Assembly (NCBI GenBank): GCA_026770025.1
Contig: JAMXDE010000007.1
Coordinates: 2,356,001-2,420,000 of the forward strand
DNA length: 64,000 bases
From: Craspedostauros australis
Lineage: Eukaryota; Bacillariophyta; Bacillariophyceae; Mastogloiales; Achnanthaceae
Direction of reading: 5' to 3'
Shown: positions 21,794 through 33,020 of the stretch, piece after piece
Position numbering within the stretch: the stretch's first letter is position 1
How the letters are laid out: each line of letters begins with the position of its first letter
The notes under the pieces: generated by a model
What the model was told of the DNA's origin: nothing
Seen by the model: the letters and a program-made list of their open reading frames with translations, nothing else
The model's database searches: none
Made by a program: the position numbers and the translations under genes

Positions 21794-24700
21794 ATGCCAC
21801 TTCATCACACGCACTCGCACAGCTCAAGAAGCATGATTGATCGGACTGTGTCAGTTCTACCCAAACCTCCGTTTGGAAGGCTGCTGGTCGCTCTCGTGGC
21901 TGCATCAGCAACGACGACAGTACAATCATGGGTGCCACCGCCAGAACCAATGCCCAAGGCAGGTGCTGCAGCAACAACGAGCAGAGCAAGCAGAACAAGC
22001 ACGACGTTGTTTGCCAAGCGCAACCGAAAGAAGTCTTCCGATGACAGCGACATTAATCAATGGTACGACCCCGTCTCGCCCGATGCATCTCCCGATGATG
22101 TCTTCTTCCAGGAGATGGAACGGCAGCAACGGATGCAGCAGGGATACGGGGAGGGTGTCGATCCCAGCACTTTCATGAACGCGAATAACCCCAACAGCGA
22201 CTTTCTGGCGTCCGCTTCTTCCTCCTCAAAGAGCTTCGTGGAGCTCAAGTCGACGACGGTCTCCGCCGACAACTCGCAGCGTCAGAAGATGCAATCCATC
22301 GCCAACAGCGGCGGCACGGCGTCGTCCAATCGCATCACGCCCGGCACGGCTGCGGCGGGAGTTGCCGCCATGTCCTCGGGGCCCGTGATGTCCACCAATC
22401 CGAACATCAACGTCGGCAGTCAGAGCGGCTCCAGGTCCACGGATCCACCGAAGTACATGCTGGAACGCCCAATGCCCACCATGGAACAGTACAAGTCCGC
22501 GGAAGCCACGCTGTCGCAGTACGAACCCTACCGCGTCGCTGAGAATTGGCTGGACCTTGATATCTTGCGGTACCTGCAGGAAGTGGAACGTCGGCAGACG
22601 GAGGACGACGATGACGAGGAATGGGACATCGAAAAACAGAACGAACTTTTGGAACAGCAGCTGGAGGAGTGGGAAAGGGAGATAGAGGAGCGTGGTGATG
22701 GCGAAGGCATTGATGCCAGCCGAACCTTCCGCTTGCCTCACGTGATCGACGACGAGATCGAACCGTGGGATCGATGGGATGATGGCAGCGGTTCGGCCGA
22801 TGATCAAGAAGGTCAGTTTTCATTTCACTCGATTGCTTTGTGGCGGGTGTGCTTCAGTGGATGAGTTGCGAGCATACAAAGCGGTGTCAAACACCACTTG
22901 CGATGCAGGGGTGCGGTACCTGCCTGTTTCGAACGAATTGAAGGCGTTTGTAGCGATGCCTTCGTCGATTTGTACTGGACACCTGTTTTGTACGTGTGTC
23001 ATATTATCATGTGTCGCCAGTACTTTGGAGGTCGCTCCACTTTCTTGCATCAAATGCTCTCTCATGACCATTGTTTCGCACCTATACATCTATGATTATG
23101 TTTATGTACCGTACTGCCACCTGATACGCAGAGAATGCATTTGCAAAGCATGACAGCTTCGATGACGACGAGAACGACGAAGAGGCTAAGCGTCAGGAGG
23201 AGCTGGAAGAGCAGCAATTCCAGGAACGAATGATGGCCATTCAAACCAGATCTGTCCGACTGGAAAAGGCGCGCAACAGCGAAAAGGCCAAGGTCTATTT
23301 CGAACGTGAACCAGATGAACTGCAGGGATACGACACCATGTGGGTCAGCGCCGTGGATAATGTCTGCTTCAAGAGCTTTCAGGGCACCTTTGGTAATTAC
23401 GGCATCGAGTTTGCGGAGAACTTTGGTGACTGGGAAGATGCCTGCGTCGAGGATGGGCTGGTCTCCATCGAGGACATGGCATCCTTCAAGGCGCGATCCG
23501 TCTACAATGTCACAGGGTTACCGTGCATCTCTTCACGCACGTCGTTCGAGGTGGAGCCCATGCCGACGCAGGACATGATCGAGAACGCCAATCTGCCCAA
23601 GACGCACCCCCCGGGTCTCATACCAATTTCATCGCCATCGTCGCTGTCGTCTCTATCCACCAGCAAGAGTTCCTCCAACCTCAAGAACCGCCAAATCCAG
23701 GACATGGCCGCGAACAGCCCGCGCATACGTTCCGGCTACAAGATCAACGACATTGGCATGAATGTGGAGTACCTGGTCGATGCCCTCAGCCCGTTCTCCG
23801 AGCCAACCCGCGTGACACGATTCAAGACATGCCTCTGCTTCTACGACGGGGAGATGGAGATCTTCGACTACGGCATCGTCGACGTCGACATGTACTTTTG
23901 CAACTGCATGCGCACGCTCGTCAGCGTCAGCGAAGCCATCAACGAGATGCTCAAGACCTTGCAGCTGACATTCGATTTGGAGTACCAAAAGTTCCTGCAA
24001 GTTGGGTCCGACAGCGAGCTTGGCAAGAGCAGCGGAGGCACAGCCAGCATGTTCCTGCGGGATCGCGTGCTGAAGGACGGCAAAGTGCTGCCAAAGGACA
24101 TCATCGACGTGTCCAGTTTCATGGAGACGCAAATTGATGTCAACCTCATGGATGATTGTGCCAACGAGTTGGTAAGTGTTGAAAGCAATTGAACTATGCT
24201 GCTCCGCGTGTATGCACGCATTGCTCGCTAAACGACGATCGGGGGTATACTTCTTTGTGTTGAGATGAGTCGAGATGGCATGATATGATATGATTGCGAT
24301 CTTGATTCTAACCCCATGTTCAATATGGTTTCTATTCTCATTCTGGTTGTGCTCTGTTGTGGTTCGACCCAATCCCAACCCCATTTGGCAACTGCCTCAT
24401 TCCGTACTCTCGACCCTTTCTCCATCGTGGACGGTGCTACAATTAACTGCAGGCCGAGCGATTCATGAACTTGCGCCCCACAAAGATCCTGACAGTCGCC
24501 ACCACAGGATTGGTGATCGCGTTGCCGATGGCCAAGTACCTGCAGGTCCCCGTGGTGTACGCACGCAAGGAACGCTCTCTTGTGATGGCCGACACCTACA
24601 GCGCGGCATTTTCCTCCAAAACGTTGGGCAAGAGCCGCGAGCTGTTGGTGAGCAAGAGCCATCTGGACGAGGATGATCGCATCCTGGTCATCGACGACTT

Positions 24701-25043
24701 CTTGAGCGGCGGGTCATCACAGGAGGCGCTGCTGCGGATCATCTCGGATTCGGGCGCCACGTGCGTCGGTGTGGGGGTGCTGCTGGAGAAGGTATACGAC
24801 AACGGACGCACGACGCTGGCCGGATTCAACGTCCCCGTCGAATCTCTTTGCCGCGTTGCTTCCGTGGCAAACGGCGTCATCGAGCTGGTGGAGGAGGAGG
24901 GGTACGCGCAGGAACAGAAGATGAAGTCCAATAAGAAGGAAAAGTCCCTGAAGCAGGAGGCCGATGAAAGCAAGAAGGCTTACGAAGACAGCAGCAACAA
25001 CGGGAACAGTGGAAGGCACGCGAGTAAGCATAGCTCGTTGTAG
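21794..25043 (+). CDS. Unknown plastid-type protein fused to xanthine phosphoribosyltransferase, three exons
   Basis: Exons 21794-22811, 23132-24171 and 24453-25043 join in phase to 882 residues (869 if Met 21833 is used, which gives a better signal sequence). Residues about 14-60 have a hydrophobic core and then TTVQSWVPPPEP, resembling a diatom plastid presequence. Residues 60-640 match nothing I know; they include an acidic Glu-rich coiled-coil-like part (WDIEKQNELLEQQLEEWERE) and a compact region with CLCFYDGEMEIFDYGIVDVD. Residues about 646-830 match bacterial xanthine phosphoribosyltransferase (Xpt): RDRVLKDGKVLPKDI, KILTVATTGLVIALPMAK, VPVVYARKERSL, the PRPP-binding motif ILVIDDFLSGG, and VESLCRVASV. 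Exon 2 contains both the unknown part and the start of Xpt in one frame. The enzyme would convert xanthine and PRPP to XMP. An internal Met at nt 24049 could give a separate Xpt. A charged tail of about 50 residues ends the protein. Confidence 0.87.
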
Positions 25044-25441
25044 AGTGATGTTATGATGGACACTATGCATACGGAATGAGCAGACCAAAGGCGTCGCAGC
25101 ATCTTGTTCCATCTTACTTCCTTCCTGCCTCCCTTTGTTGCCGTTGCTCTCTCTCTCTCTCTCTCTCTCTCTTTAAAGAATAATGAAGTAGGCACGGCAA
25201 CGAAGTTGAATGGATTGTGGTTCTTCTCGTTGCATGCATGTACTGCACGCTGAAAAGAGCAGGTTGTTGTTTTTTGCCATACGTGTAGCAGAGGCCGGGC
25301 CGATGTTTCATGTTAGTTTCGTTTCGTTACATACAAGTGTGTTTGCTATTTGTTGGATTGCGTGGCGGCTGCCGGTCGCAGTCACAACACTCCTGACATG
25401 AACTCCTGCAATATTCCGTGTGTACTACTCGTAATGCGACA
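25044..25441. other. Convergent intergenic region with CT microsatellite
   Basis: It lies between two 3' ends. A (CT)13 run occupies 25147-25172, and TACTCGTA lies at 25426, nine bases outside the stop of the E2 gene. No gene is seen. Confidence 0.45.
25147..25172. repeat. (CT)13 microsatellite
   Basis: Thirteen uninterrupted CT units downstream of the phosphoribosyltransferase fusion gene. Confidence 0.9.
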
Positions 25442-27218
25442 TCACAACGCTTGTTGGTTCAATGCACGCAAGTGAAGCAGCTCGGCGTACAGAGCGTTCC
25501 ACTTTTGGAAGAGCATGTAGCAGATGACAGCCAGCAGACCGATCATGAGATGCAGGAGAGGCTCCATCATCCATTGTGGGTCATGGGGACCCTGGACGTT
25601 GGGCCCGTCCGTGATGGACTGATCAAGCGCTGCGGTGTCAACATCGATATCGGCATCCGGGCCACCGCCAGCAACGCCGTCTGCAGGTGCGGTTGCTGTC
25701 TCTCCCTCTGGTTGTCTGTCGGTTGCCAACGGTGCTGTTCCATTCCGCAGTGACTGCATTTGCACCGCAGTTGTCACAGTTGCGGGTGTGACGTTGGCCG
25801 GAGGTTGGGTTTCCACAGGCGCGCTGGGTGACGGATGCGAGGTCGCCAAACTCGACCTCGATGACGACGACTGTGACGCAGCTGACTCCGATGACGCCTG
25901 AGGATCCATCGCAGTCGATGGAGCCGATGCTGATTTGGCGGCTTCCTCTGTTGCATCGACACCGTTGCTCTCTGCTTGCGGCTCTGCCTTCGTGTCGTCT
26001 CCCGGCTGTACATGTGCTCCTGCCTCTGCCTTAGTTTGCGTTTGCGCATCTGCAGCCGCTTCGTTTTCTTTCTGCTTGGCATTGTCGCTGCCATGGTCTT
26101 TTTCATCGCTGCCACTGTCACTTGTGCTCTCCTTGTTGGTGTTGGCGTTCTTGCTTTCATTCATCTCTTGCATGCGTTGCAGTTCCTGAATCTCCTTCGC
26201 GAATCTGGAAGATGACTTGTTGCCGTTGCCGTTGGTTTTGAGTTTAGGGATGATGTTTTTGATGGGGCCGCAGGTCGGGCAGCAGAAGTTGACGGACTTC
26301 TTGGCCAGGTGCTGGCGTTCCTTGGTGGTCCAGTCCAACGCCCCGATGGCGCCGTCTGCAGGCGTTGGGAGGAAGCTGATGAGGGCCTCGAGGATGAGAC
26401 GGATGCCCCATGCTGGTTGCCACAGTTCTGGATGGTACGCCGAGAATGACAGGCACACCTTCGTGTGCGTTTCGAACCGCCCGGATGGCGTGAGGAAGAT
26501 GATGTGCGGTGGTTTGAATGGGTACTCCGGTGGTAACTGCGTCATGAATGGGATGGAATTGAATGAGGGAAAGGGTGTGCGGATACGTTGGAAATGGAGA
26601 TTGGAGAAGATGGAGCGACGGAGTCAGAGTGAAGTGACGCATATTTCAAGGTGTGATCGGCAGGATACTCTTGAGCAGAAACGGGCAACGTGCGAGGAAT
26701 GAAAGAGCATCGTCGTGGAATGAAATGGAAGTTCCCACGTGGCACTTACGAGAATGCGGCCATGGTAGATGCCTCCAGCAAAGTCGGTGTCGTCGGCTCC
26801 TCGGATGGTAAAATGCCTTGGGCGAGAAGTGTTGTGGAGACCAAGAGCAGTGTTTGTCGTTTGGAAGATGATGCATTTGGAACAGTGCGATGTAATGTAA
26901 TGAAGTGAAATGCGATGGAACACAGTGAGTGAGATGGGTGTCGAGTAGTAAAGTAAGAAGGTGAGCGAAAAGAAAAGAGCAGCAACAAATCCTGGAGTCC
27001 ACGATCTCGTGGTCCGCAACTCCTCTTGCGGTGTCGATCATGGGATGCGCGCAAATGCATGCGTACACGCATCCAGGTAGGCAGGTAGGCAAGGATTGGC
27101 GCACTTACCATTCGAACATGTCATTCTCCATGGGGGCAGCATAGTAGCGATCGGAAGGATCCAACGACAGTTCGCGGATATCCGCCTGGATTCGTCGCAA
27201 CGAAGGGGACTTCGACAT
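25442..27218 (-). CDS. Tail-anchored ubiquitin-conjugating enzyme E2, UBE2J/Ubc6 type, three exons
   Basis: Exons 27218-27109, 26816-26750 and 26536-25442 join in phase (GTAAGT donors) to 423 residues. The UBC fold covers residues about 5-160: RRIQADIREL, EWHFTIRG, GGIYHGRI, PPEYPFKPP, then KVCLSFSAYHPELWQPAW with active-site Cys87, and GAIGALDWTTKER. The CLS.S..HPE.WQP.W pattern separates UBE2J/Ubc6 enzymes from other E2s. NFCCPTCG after the fold is also a UBE2J feature. A 200-residue Ser/Ala/Glu-rich linker leads to a C-terminal membrane anchor (MIGLLAVICYMLF). Family members sit on the cytosolic face of the ER and act in ER-associated degradation. Diatoms also have a plastid-periplastid ERAD-like system, but nothing here suggests a presequence for it. 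Start chosen because the exon 1 Met opens directly onto the fold. Confidence 0.93.
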
Positions 27219-27995
27219 CTTGTGCTGCGTCAAATTGCTTGTGCGCTATTCGTCGGTATCGTAGTCGCAGGCTGCGTCTGTAACGAATATGAGACGTGGA
27301 AGCAGAGGATGGAGAGCAATTTGATTGCGTTTGTGCAGTCACCGTCGATGCCTCTTCGAACCTCCTGATGATGACCAAGAAATGTTGAGGGAGCGGTCTC
27401 CACTAGAACGAAGTCTTTGCTTCGCGTCTTCTTCCTGCTTTGTTGATGGCAACGACAACACTGACGTGATCTGGTCTTGTCCTCTTCTCAACTATTGTAT
27501 TGTATTCTATTCTATTATCCGAGCAAAGAGTGGTGTGGAGTATTAACAGTAGTAGTATGTTCAGGCACTCTTTGGCGCGCAGTTGTGATGGTGCTGTCTT
27601 CTTGGTCGGAACGAAGAGGTGTTTGTTGTGTGTTGATCCTTGTGTGGGAATACTGCATGGCGCGGGTGTCTGTGTGCTTGTTCGCGTTCGCTGCGAAGCG
27701 TTGCATTGTGCTGTGTTACCGGTGCCAAGATGTCTCTTTCATGTTCCAGCAGCACATTGAAACAGGTCTAATCGAGTACCTTAGACATAGCTAGAAGCAG
27801 GGTGAGAGAGCACGAGAGAGAGAGAGAGACGTCAACAAGAACTACACAGTACTACTACTATATCGTTTTGGATGACCACCGCTGCGGAGATGTAAAATGC
27901 TCGTACTAAACACCGGCTTACTCTACTCTGGTTGCATGCTCGGCATACTAACGGGCACGGGGACCGTGGGCTTTTGATTGATTTGCGTTATCCAC
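27219..27995. other. Intergenic region, no gene recognised
   Basis: It separates the start of the E2 gene from the 3' end of the FIST gene. It contains a TATT/TCTATT-rich AT block (about 27495-27517) and a GAGAGA-rich run at about 27803-27829. Frames are short and lack domains. Confidence 0.4.
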
Positions 27996-29429
27996 CTATT
28001 CAAATAAGACCATGCCGACGCTGAGATTGCGCTGCACGTTGGTGTTGGATTGGGGTGTGCAGGTTTGTTCTCCGAAGCAAGTCATTCCCATCATGGGCAT
28101 GTTGCCCAAGCGTTGCTGATAGGATGGGCTGAGCAATCCATCGTTCAGCTGATCACCCACGGCGATGGCCATGCCTCCGCAGTACACCAGCAGTCCTGCC
28201 TTCGGGACGCTCACGCCTGCGGAGGCTGCATCGTACGCCGTCTCAAGCGCAGCCGCGTATCCCGTCGATGGACCATCGCCGCTGTCCATCACCGTCAATT
28301 CGCTGCCTTCGGGGATGGGCGTGAAGAATTCCACGAACTTCTCATCGGGGCCACCCAGCGCCGCCAAATGCGCCGTGATGTACTCCGGATCTGCGTCTGG
28401 CTGCGCGGACTTCTTGCGCCCTTGTAGCAGCTTGCGGGGGCCGCTCGCACCTCCCGATGACACCTCGAACGCGATGGGGCGTTGGGCCGTCTGGCCGAGG
28501 ATCAGGCCGCCATTCTCGTACGCCTCCTTCACTTCGTCACCCAGCCATTCGTTGTACACCCAATCCGCTGCCGGTTGTCCATCCAGCTCGTAGACTCGCC
28601 GTCCGTCGGTCTTGGTGGCCGTCACCTTGCGCTGCGTTGGTTGGTACGGACCGATCATGCTTGCTCCCATCTTCACGTCCGCTCCAATACCCACCAGGCT
28701 GATTCCTGTCCCGGAGGCTGGTGTGACATCGCCGGAATCATCGGCCTTCACGTCACTTCCAAACACCATCCACTTGCCGCTCAGATCATTGTCCGCGGCA
28801 GTTCCGCCGTAGATAGGCGTGTTCGGGAATGCCTCCTCGATGGCATCAATCACTTCCTCTTCCATGCCTGGAGTAGCGCTCATGAAGATGGCCTGGAACA
28901 ACGGTGGGGCCGTTATAGCATCGGCACCGTCACCGGGGGCACGAAACGCCTTCCCCGATGCCTCCAATTCGCGCACGGCCGCCGCCGCATCCGACGCATG
29001 GTAAGACGTGACGAAATCGCCCGCATCCGCCGACATCAGCAGACAACCAACGGCATTCGGTATCGATCCAGATTGCTTCGTCAGCACGCCGCCCGACGAC
29101 GTGATGCCGTGGATGTTGCTGCATTGCAGCTGTCGCTGAAATTCCTGTTGCACGAGCGGCACGTCGGCGTCTGCCGTGCAGGACACGAACGCCATGGCCA
29201 CGTCGTCTCCCACCTCCTGCTTGGCGATGGCGATGGACTCCGCCACGGCCGCATCCACGTCGCTGGCATCGGAACTTCCGAATCCAGCGCTGCCGATGGC
29301 ATGCAATGAAAAACCTGATGGACGCAGCGCCCCTGCTGCTCGGGTTGAACCGTTCGATGGAGATGCATTGATCCACGCGGCGCAGGATGGTGCGCCTATC
29401 AAGAGTGTAGCGAGCGGTGCGATCTTCAT
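27996..29429 (-). CDS. FIST-domain protein with N-terminal targeting sequence
   Basis: A 477-residue single-exon protein. FIST_N spans about residues 50-250 (DVAMAFVSCTAD, GITSSGGVLT, IYGGTAADNDLSGKW) and FIST_C about 265-460 (GRRVYELDGQPAADWVYNEW, GLLVYCGGMAIAVG, MPMMGMTCFGEQ). FIST domains are sensory or ligand-binding modules, in bacteria often linked to signal transduction and thought to bind small molecules such as amino acids. Here no output domain is attached. The first 20 residues (MKIAPLATLLIGAPSCAAW) form a signal peptide with a CAAW junction that could also serve plastid import, since W can replace F at that site. Ligand and partners are unknown. Confidence 0.9.
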   Translation of the reverse strand: MKIAPLATLLIGAPSCAAWINASPSNGSTRAAGALRPSGFSLHAIGSAGFGSSDASDVDAAVAESIAIAKQEVGDDVAMAFVSCTADADVPLVQQEFQRQLQCSNIHGITSSGGVLTKQSGSIPNAVGCLLMSADAGDFVTSYHASDAAAAVRELEASGKAFRAPGDGADAITAPPLFQAIFMSATPGMEEEVIDAIEEAFPNTPIYGGTAADNDLSGKWMVFGSDVKADDSGDVTPASGTGISLVGIGADVKMGASMIGPYQPTQRKVTATKTDGRRVYELDGQPAADWVYNEWLGDEVKEAYENGGLILGQTAQRPIAFEVSSGGASGPRKLLQGRKKSAQPDADPEYITAHLAALGGPDEKFVEFFTPIPEGSELTVMDSGDGPSTGYAAALETAYDAASAGVSVPKAGLLVYCGGMAIAVGDQLNDGLLSPSYQQRLGNMPMMGMTCFGEQTCTPQSNTNVQRNLSVGMVLFE

Positions 29430-30758
29430 TGTGATTTATCTACTCTGGCGAGACGTAGTTGTGATGGAATAATGACAGAGACTGTACGCTCAACCCCTCA
29501 GGATTGTTGTAATGTGAGCAGGAGGGAGCAAGGGAGGCAAGACGGGCCCATCGCAAACAACGTTGCATGGTCACATGTTTGTTCTGTGTCACGAAAGCGA
29601 ATCGTTGCGGAGGGGAAATGGATCTGACATGTTGAAATGTCGAGAATCGTATCTTCACTTTTCCGCGTCATCTGAGGACACGCTATACGGGTTGCAACAG
29701 ACTCAATGTATGATAAATAGAGAGCGTTTCCAATAGAGACTCTTCCATCTCTTTGACTCCCATGACTATTTTGAAACGTGCACAGATCGATGTGATCGGA
29801 CTATACCTATCTGGGACACACTATGCTATGGTACTGTTCAATCGTGGATAATTGTGGTTGACTCCCATGATTCATACGGATGTTGACGGATTTGGGGAGG
29901 ACAACCAGACTGTAAATATGACTTGCAAATTGACGTTTCAATAGTGTTGTCCTTGGCGGGAACAACGACAAAGACGGGGGCGACAACCGCAACAAAGATC
30001 GAAGCTGGGATGGACATAATGCGTCCAGAATCCAGAGAGATGAAGGAAGGATACCATGAGCAAGCGTGGGGCTGCCAAGACGCCACGCAGGGAGCTTCAT
30101 CCTTGATGGAACTTGTGCGATTATGGAACGAGCCACTTTCGATGTTTCGTGCAGCGACCAGGGCGGATGAGACAGGCGGGAACGAAGATTCCGTTGCGCT
30201 AAGCATCTTCTTCTCGATCTCCCGCTGCACCGACAACTACGGCGGTGGCCATGGCGGCGATCTGCCTGTGTGATCAACGATCGAATCATGCGGCAGTCAA
30301 TACGAATGGGACATCCGCGAAGATCATGTTTCAACGTCGCAAGTCACGCAAGGTTCGAATCTTTCAGAGAGGGAGCACCCTGCGCGATACATGACGCTTC
30401 TTGGTCGCGTGGGACACACGGATACTCCTCTTACGAGTAGTAATCCCCAACGCGCAGAGCACTCATCTCATCTGGATCTCTTGGTCACTTTGGATGCGGG
30501 CGGAAAGGCACCAGCATGTCTGATGTGGGCATTCGAGGGTGGTCTCCTTCTCCGCTCGGAGCATCGCATCCAGCACAGCATGCGGACGAGCGCACTCATC
30601 ATCATCATCATCATAATCCCTTTGGTACTTCTGCATCGGACGTTTTCAGTGCTATCGTCACAAACACAAGCGGGTAGCTCGAATGGCAATATCATCGACG
30701 GGAGCAGCAAGATCACAAGCAACAGGAACAGCAAAAGTGGCGCTCGCAGAGACGCGCA
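29430..30758. other. Divergent intergenic region
   Basis: This lies between the starts of the FIST and sulfotransferase genes. Overlapping frames of about 90-170 codons have no recognisable features. An ATC/CAT repeat at about 30596-30616 and the octamer TACGAGTA at 30432 lie in the part next to the sulfotransferase. Confidence 0.4.
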
Positions 30759-32688
30759 ATGTTCGAAAGCATGCAGACTAAGGAGACTTCTTCACGGGCT
30801 CAGCAGTATCAGCAGCAGTCGCCTCAACGATGGCGCAGCCGCAGCAACGTTCATGAACACCACCCTTCCCCCAAGCAGCAGCGCCACATGAACATCATCG
30901 CCCTATGTTCGATCTGCATCGCTGCCTTCGTGTTCCTCTTTTCATCACAAGCAATCAATATATCTCAAGTGTTGCTTTCTGATGACATTCGCACATCCGC
31001 ATCAGCATCCGCTTCCTCGTCCCCATGCAAGTCCGTATCTACGTCCGCATCTACGTCCAGGCCAATGGGATCATACAAGCTGTTCGCCGCTCAAGCTAAT
31101 GCCCCTTCGATCTCATCCCTGAGCGCAGGGGGCACTGCAAGCGCTGGGAAAGGTAGACAGGCTGCACCAAAGATCGTTTGGTTGATGTCGTTCCCCAACT
31201 CTGGCACGTCTTACACCGGCCACCTTGTCAAGACCGTCACCAAGACATCCATCGCAACCAACTACGGAAGTCGCAATTTAGACATTAATGGAGAATCGGT
31301 TCCCACCCACGCGACCAAGCCTCGAAATCATACGAGTGCCAATCATGCCGATGGCTCGACGCGAGATTACTTCGAGGGCACGCCATTCTGGACGAATCCA
31401 ATCAAGTACAAGGTGGCGCCTGCGAAGTCTGCAGCTTTACGAGCATCGTTGTCCTCGTCGTCGTCATCGTCGTCATCGTCATTACATATTGACAAGTCCT
31501 CTCGACGTATGGACATCCGGCCGCCAGCAAGGTTTGCGCTCACCAAAACACATTGCGGAGGCTACTGCAATCGATGCAGACAAGCTCTATCCACGATCAG
31601 GCATACCAGCGACTTCCTTCACAAGTGTACCCAGACGAGTTACCGACGCATTTCGGATGACGGTGCTGATGATAGCTACAGCAGCAGCGACAACTTTGTG
31701 GAGACCAGCGGGAGTCACAGCAACAGCAATAGCATGGAGGAGAGCACCCTGCACAAGACGGTCTTCGTCCAGAAGAAATCAAGCTATCCGCATCAGGACG
31801 TGGCAAAAGCAATTCATCTGATTCGTGATCCTTTTGATAACATCGTCTCTCGGTACGTTGGTGCTATGTGATGTATGGCAAGATGTGAATACAATTCAGT
31901 CTGTCTGCGCCTTGATTGATTGATTGATTGACTGATTGGCTGCCTCAAGGGCGAAGGACGCACGAGACTGATCAAGCTATTGATGTGCGTGTCTTCATTT
32001 TGTGCCATCACGACCCCTGACCTTGCTTGTCGTTTCGCGCCTCAACATGTATGTCTTCCATTGTTGAACATACGATCTACTCTACCCGATTGTACTTCCA
32101 TGCACCATTCGATGATATCTCCCAACACACACGGATAGGTTCCATCTGGAAGTGAACGAATACGCCAAGAAGATCCCGACGAACGATAGCTCCATTTCGA
32201 CATGGCGAGGAAGAGCAATGGAATCCATCACCAAATCCAAAGAAGGCTTCCGTGACTTCTGTGGACAGATCAAGCAGCGCTTCAACGACCGCGCAGAGGC
32301 AAGAGAAACACAGCAGCAGCAACCAACAGCAAGGATTGTAACACCACCACCGCACACCCTTGGATCTGAATTTGAGGACGGCATCCCATGCTACGCCGAC
32401 TTTTACCGTTGGATCCAATGGCACAACCATGTTGTTCGCATTGCGCAGCAGTACATGCACGTCCCCATCATGGAGCTGCATTACGAGGATTACACGCACC
32501 AGTTTGATGAGACGGTGAATTCGATTGTCGATTTTTTGGAGATGGAGGTCCAGTCGAAACCACCTCAGTTCCTCGCCGGCAAGACCTACCGCGCTTACTT
32601 CACATCGGATGAAGTTGTTTTGGTCTCCCGCATGATGAAGGAGCTAGCATCCAACGCAACGTGGGAGTTGATCGGTCACTATTTCTGA
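30759..32688 (+). CDS. Type II membrane sulfotransferase-like protein, two exons
   Basis: Exons 30759-31852 and 32139-32688 join in phase 2 (GTACGT..TAG) to 547 residues. A single membrane span at residues about 45-63 after a short basic Gln-rich tail indicates a type II Golgi protein. The PAPS-binding loop is WLMSFPNSGTSYTGH (about 140-154) and the second PAPS-binding element is HLIRDPFDNIVSRY (about 353-366), split from the third part by the intron. Exon 2 ends with a family-like WELIGHYF. Such enzymes move sulfate from PAPS to glycans or proteins; the acceptor is unknown. Ser-rich codon repeats (TCG/TCA) encode a 17-Ser tract near residue 230, and a second polar insert lies near residue 430. 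The intron contains a GATT repeat at 31913-31930. Start may instead be Met 30774 or 30888. Confidence 0.85.
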
Positions 32689-33020
32689 GTGAGTGACCAA
32701 CTGAGTGAGGGAGTGGAGGCAAGCAAGTAAAGTAGATTCAGAAGTTGGCATTGTACTGTCTATGCACATGACACTCTCTGCCTGTAGCGTGTGGTAGAAT
32801 ATCATCTGCTTCACGGAGAGTACATGAGTTATTGAAGTTGCCATTCATGATCGAATGTACATAATAGTGGAAGTGCTTGCTTGTATTCGTACTGTGCGAC
32901 TAAGGACAGGTGCCGCTTGAGTTGATAGCAGCTACTGTACTACGTAGGTTGTTGCATGGCACCCCATATCATCATGCATGTTCTAACCATTCATCTTTAT
33001 GCAAATTACGAGTGGGATAT
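32689..33020. other. Convergent intergenic region
   Basis: Between two 3' ends; no gene, repeat or RNA signal recognised. Confidence 0.5.

Noticed and set aside
28482-29309. 275-codon + strand frame
   Set aside because: Antisense shadow of the FIST-domain gene.
30345-30365. GGTTCGAATC resembling a tRNA T-loop
   Set aside because: No acceptor stem, D-loop or anticodon arm can be folded around it.
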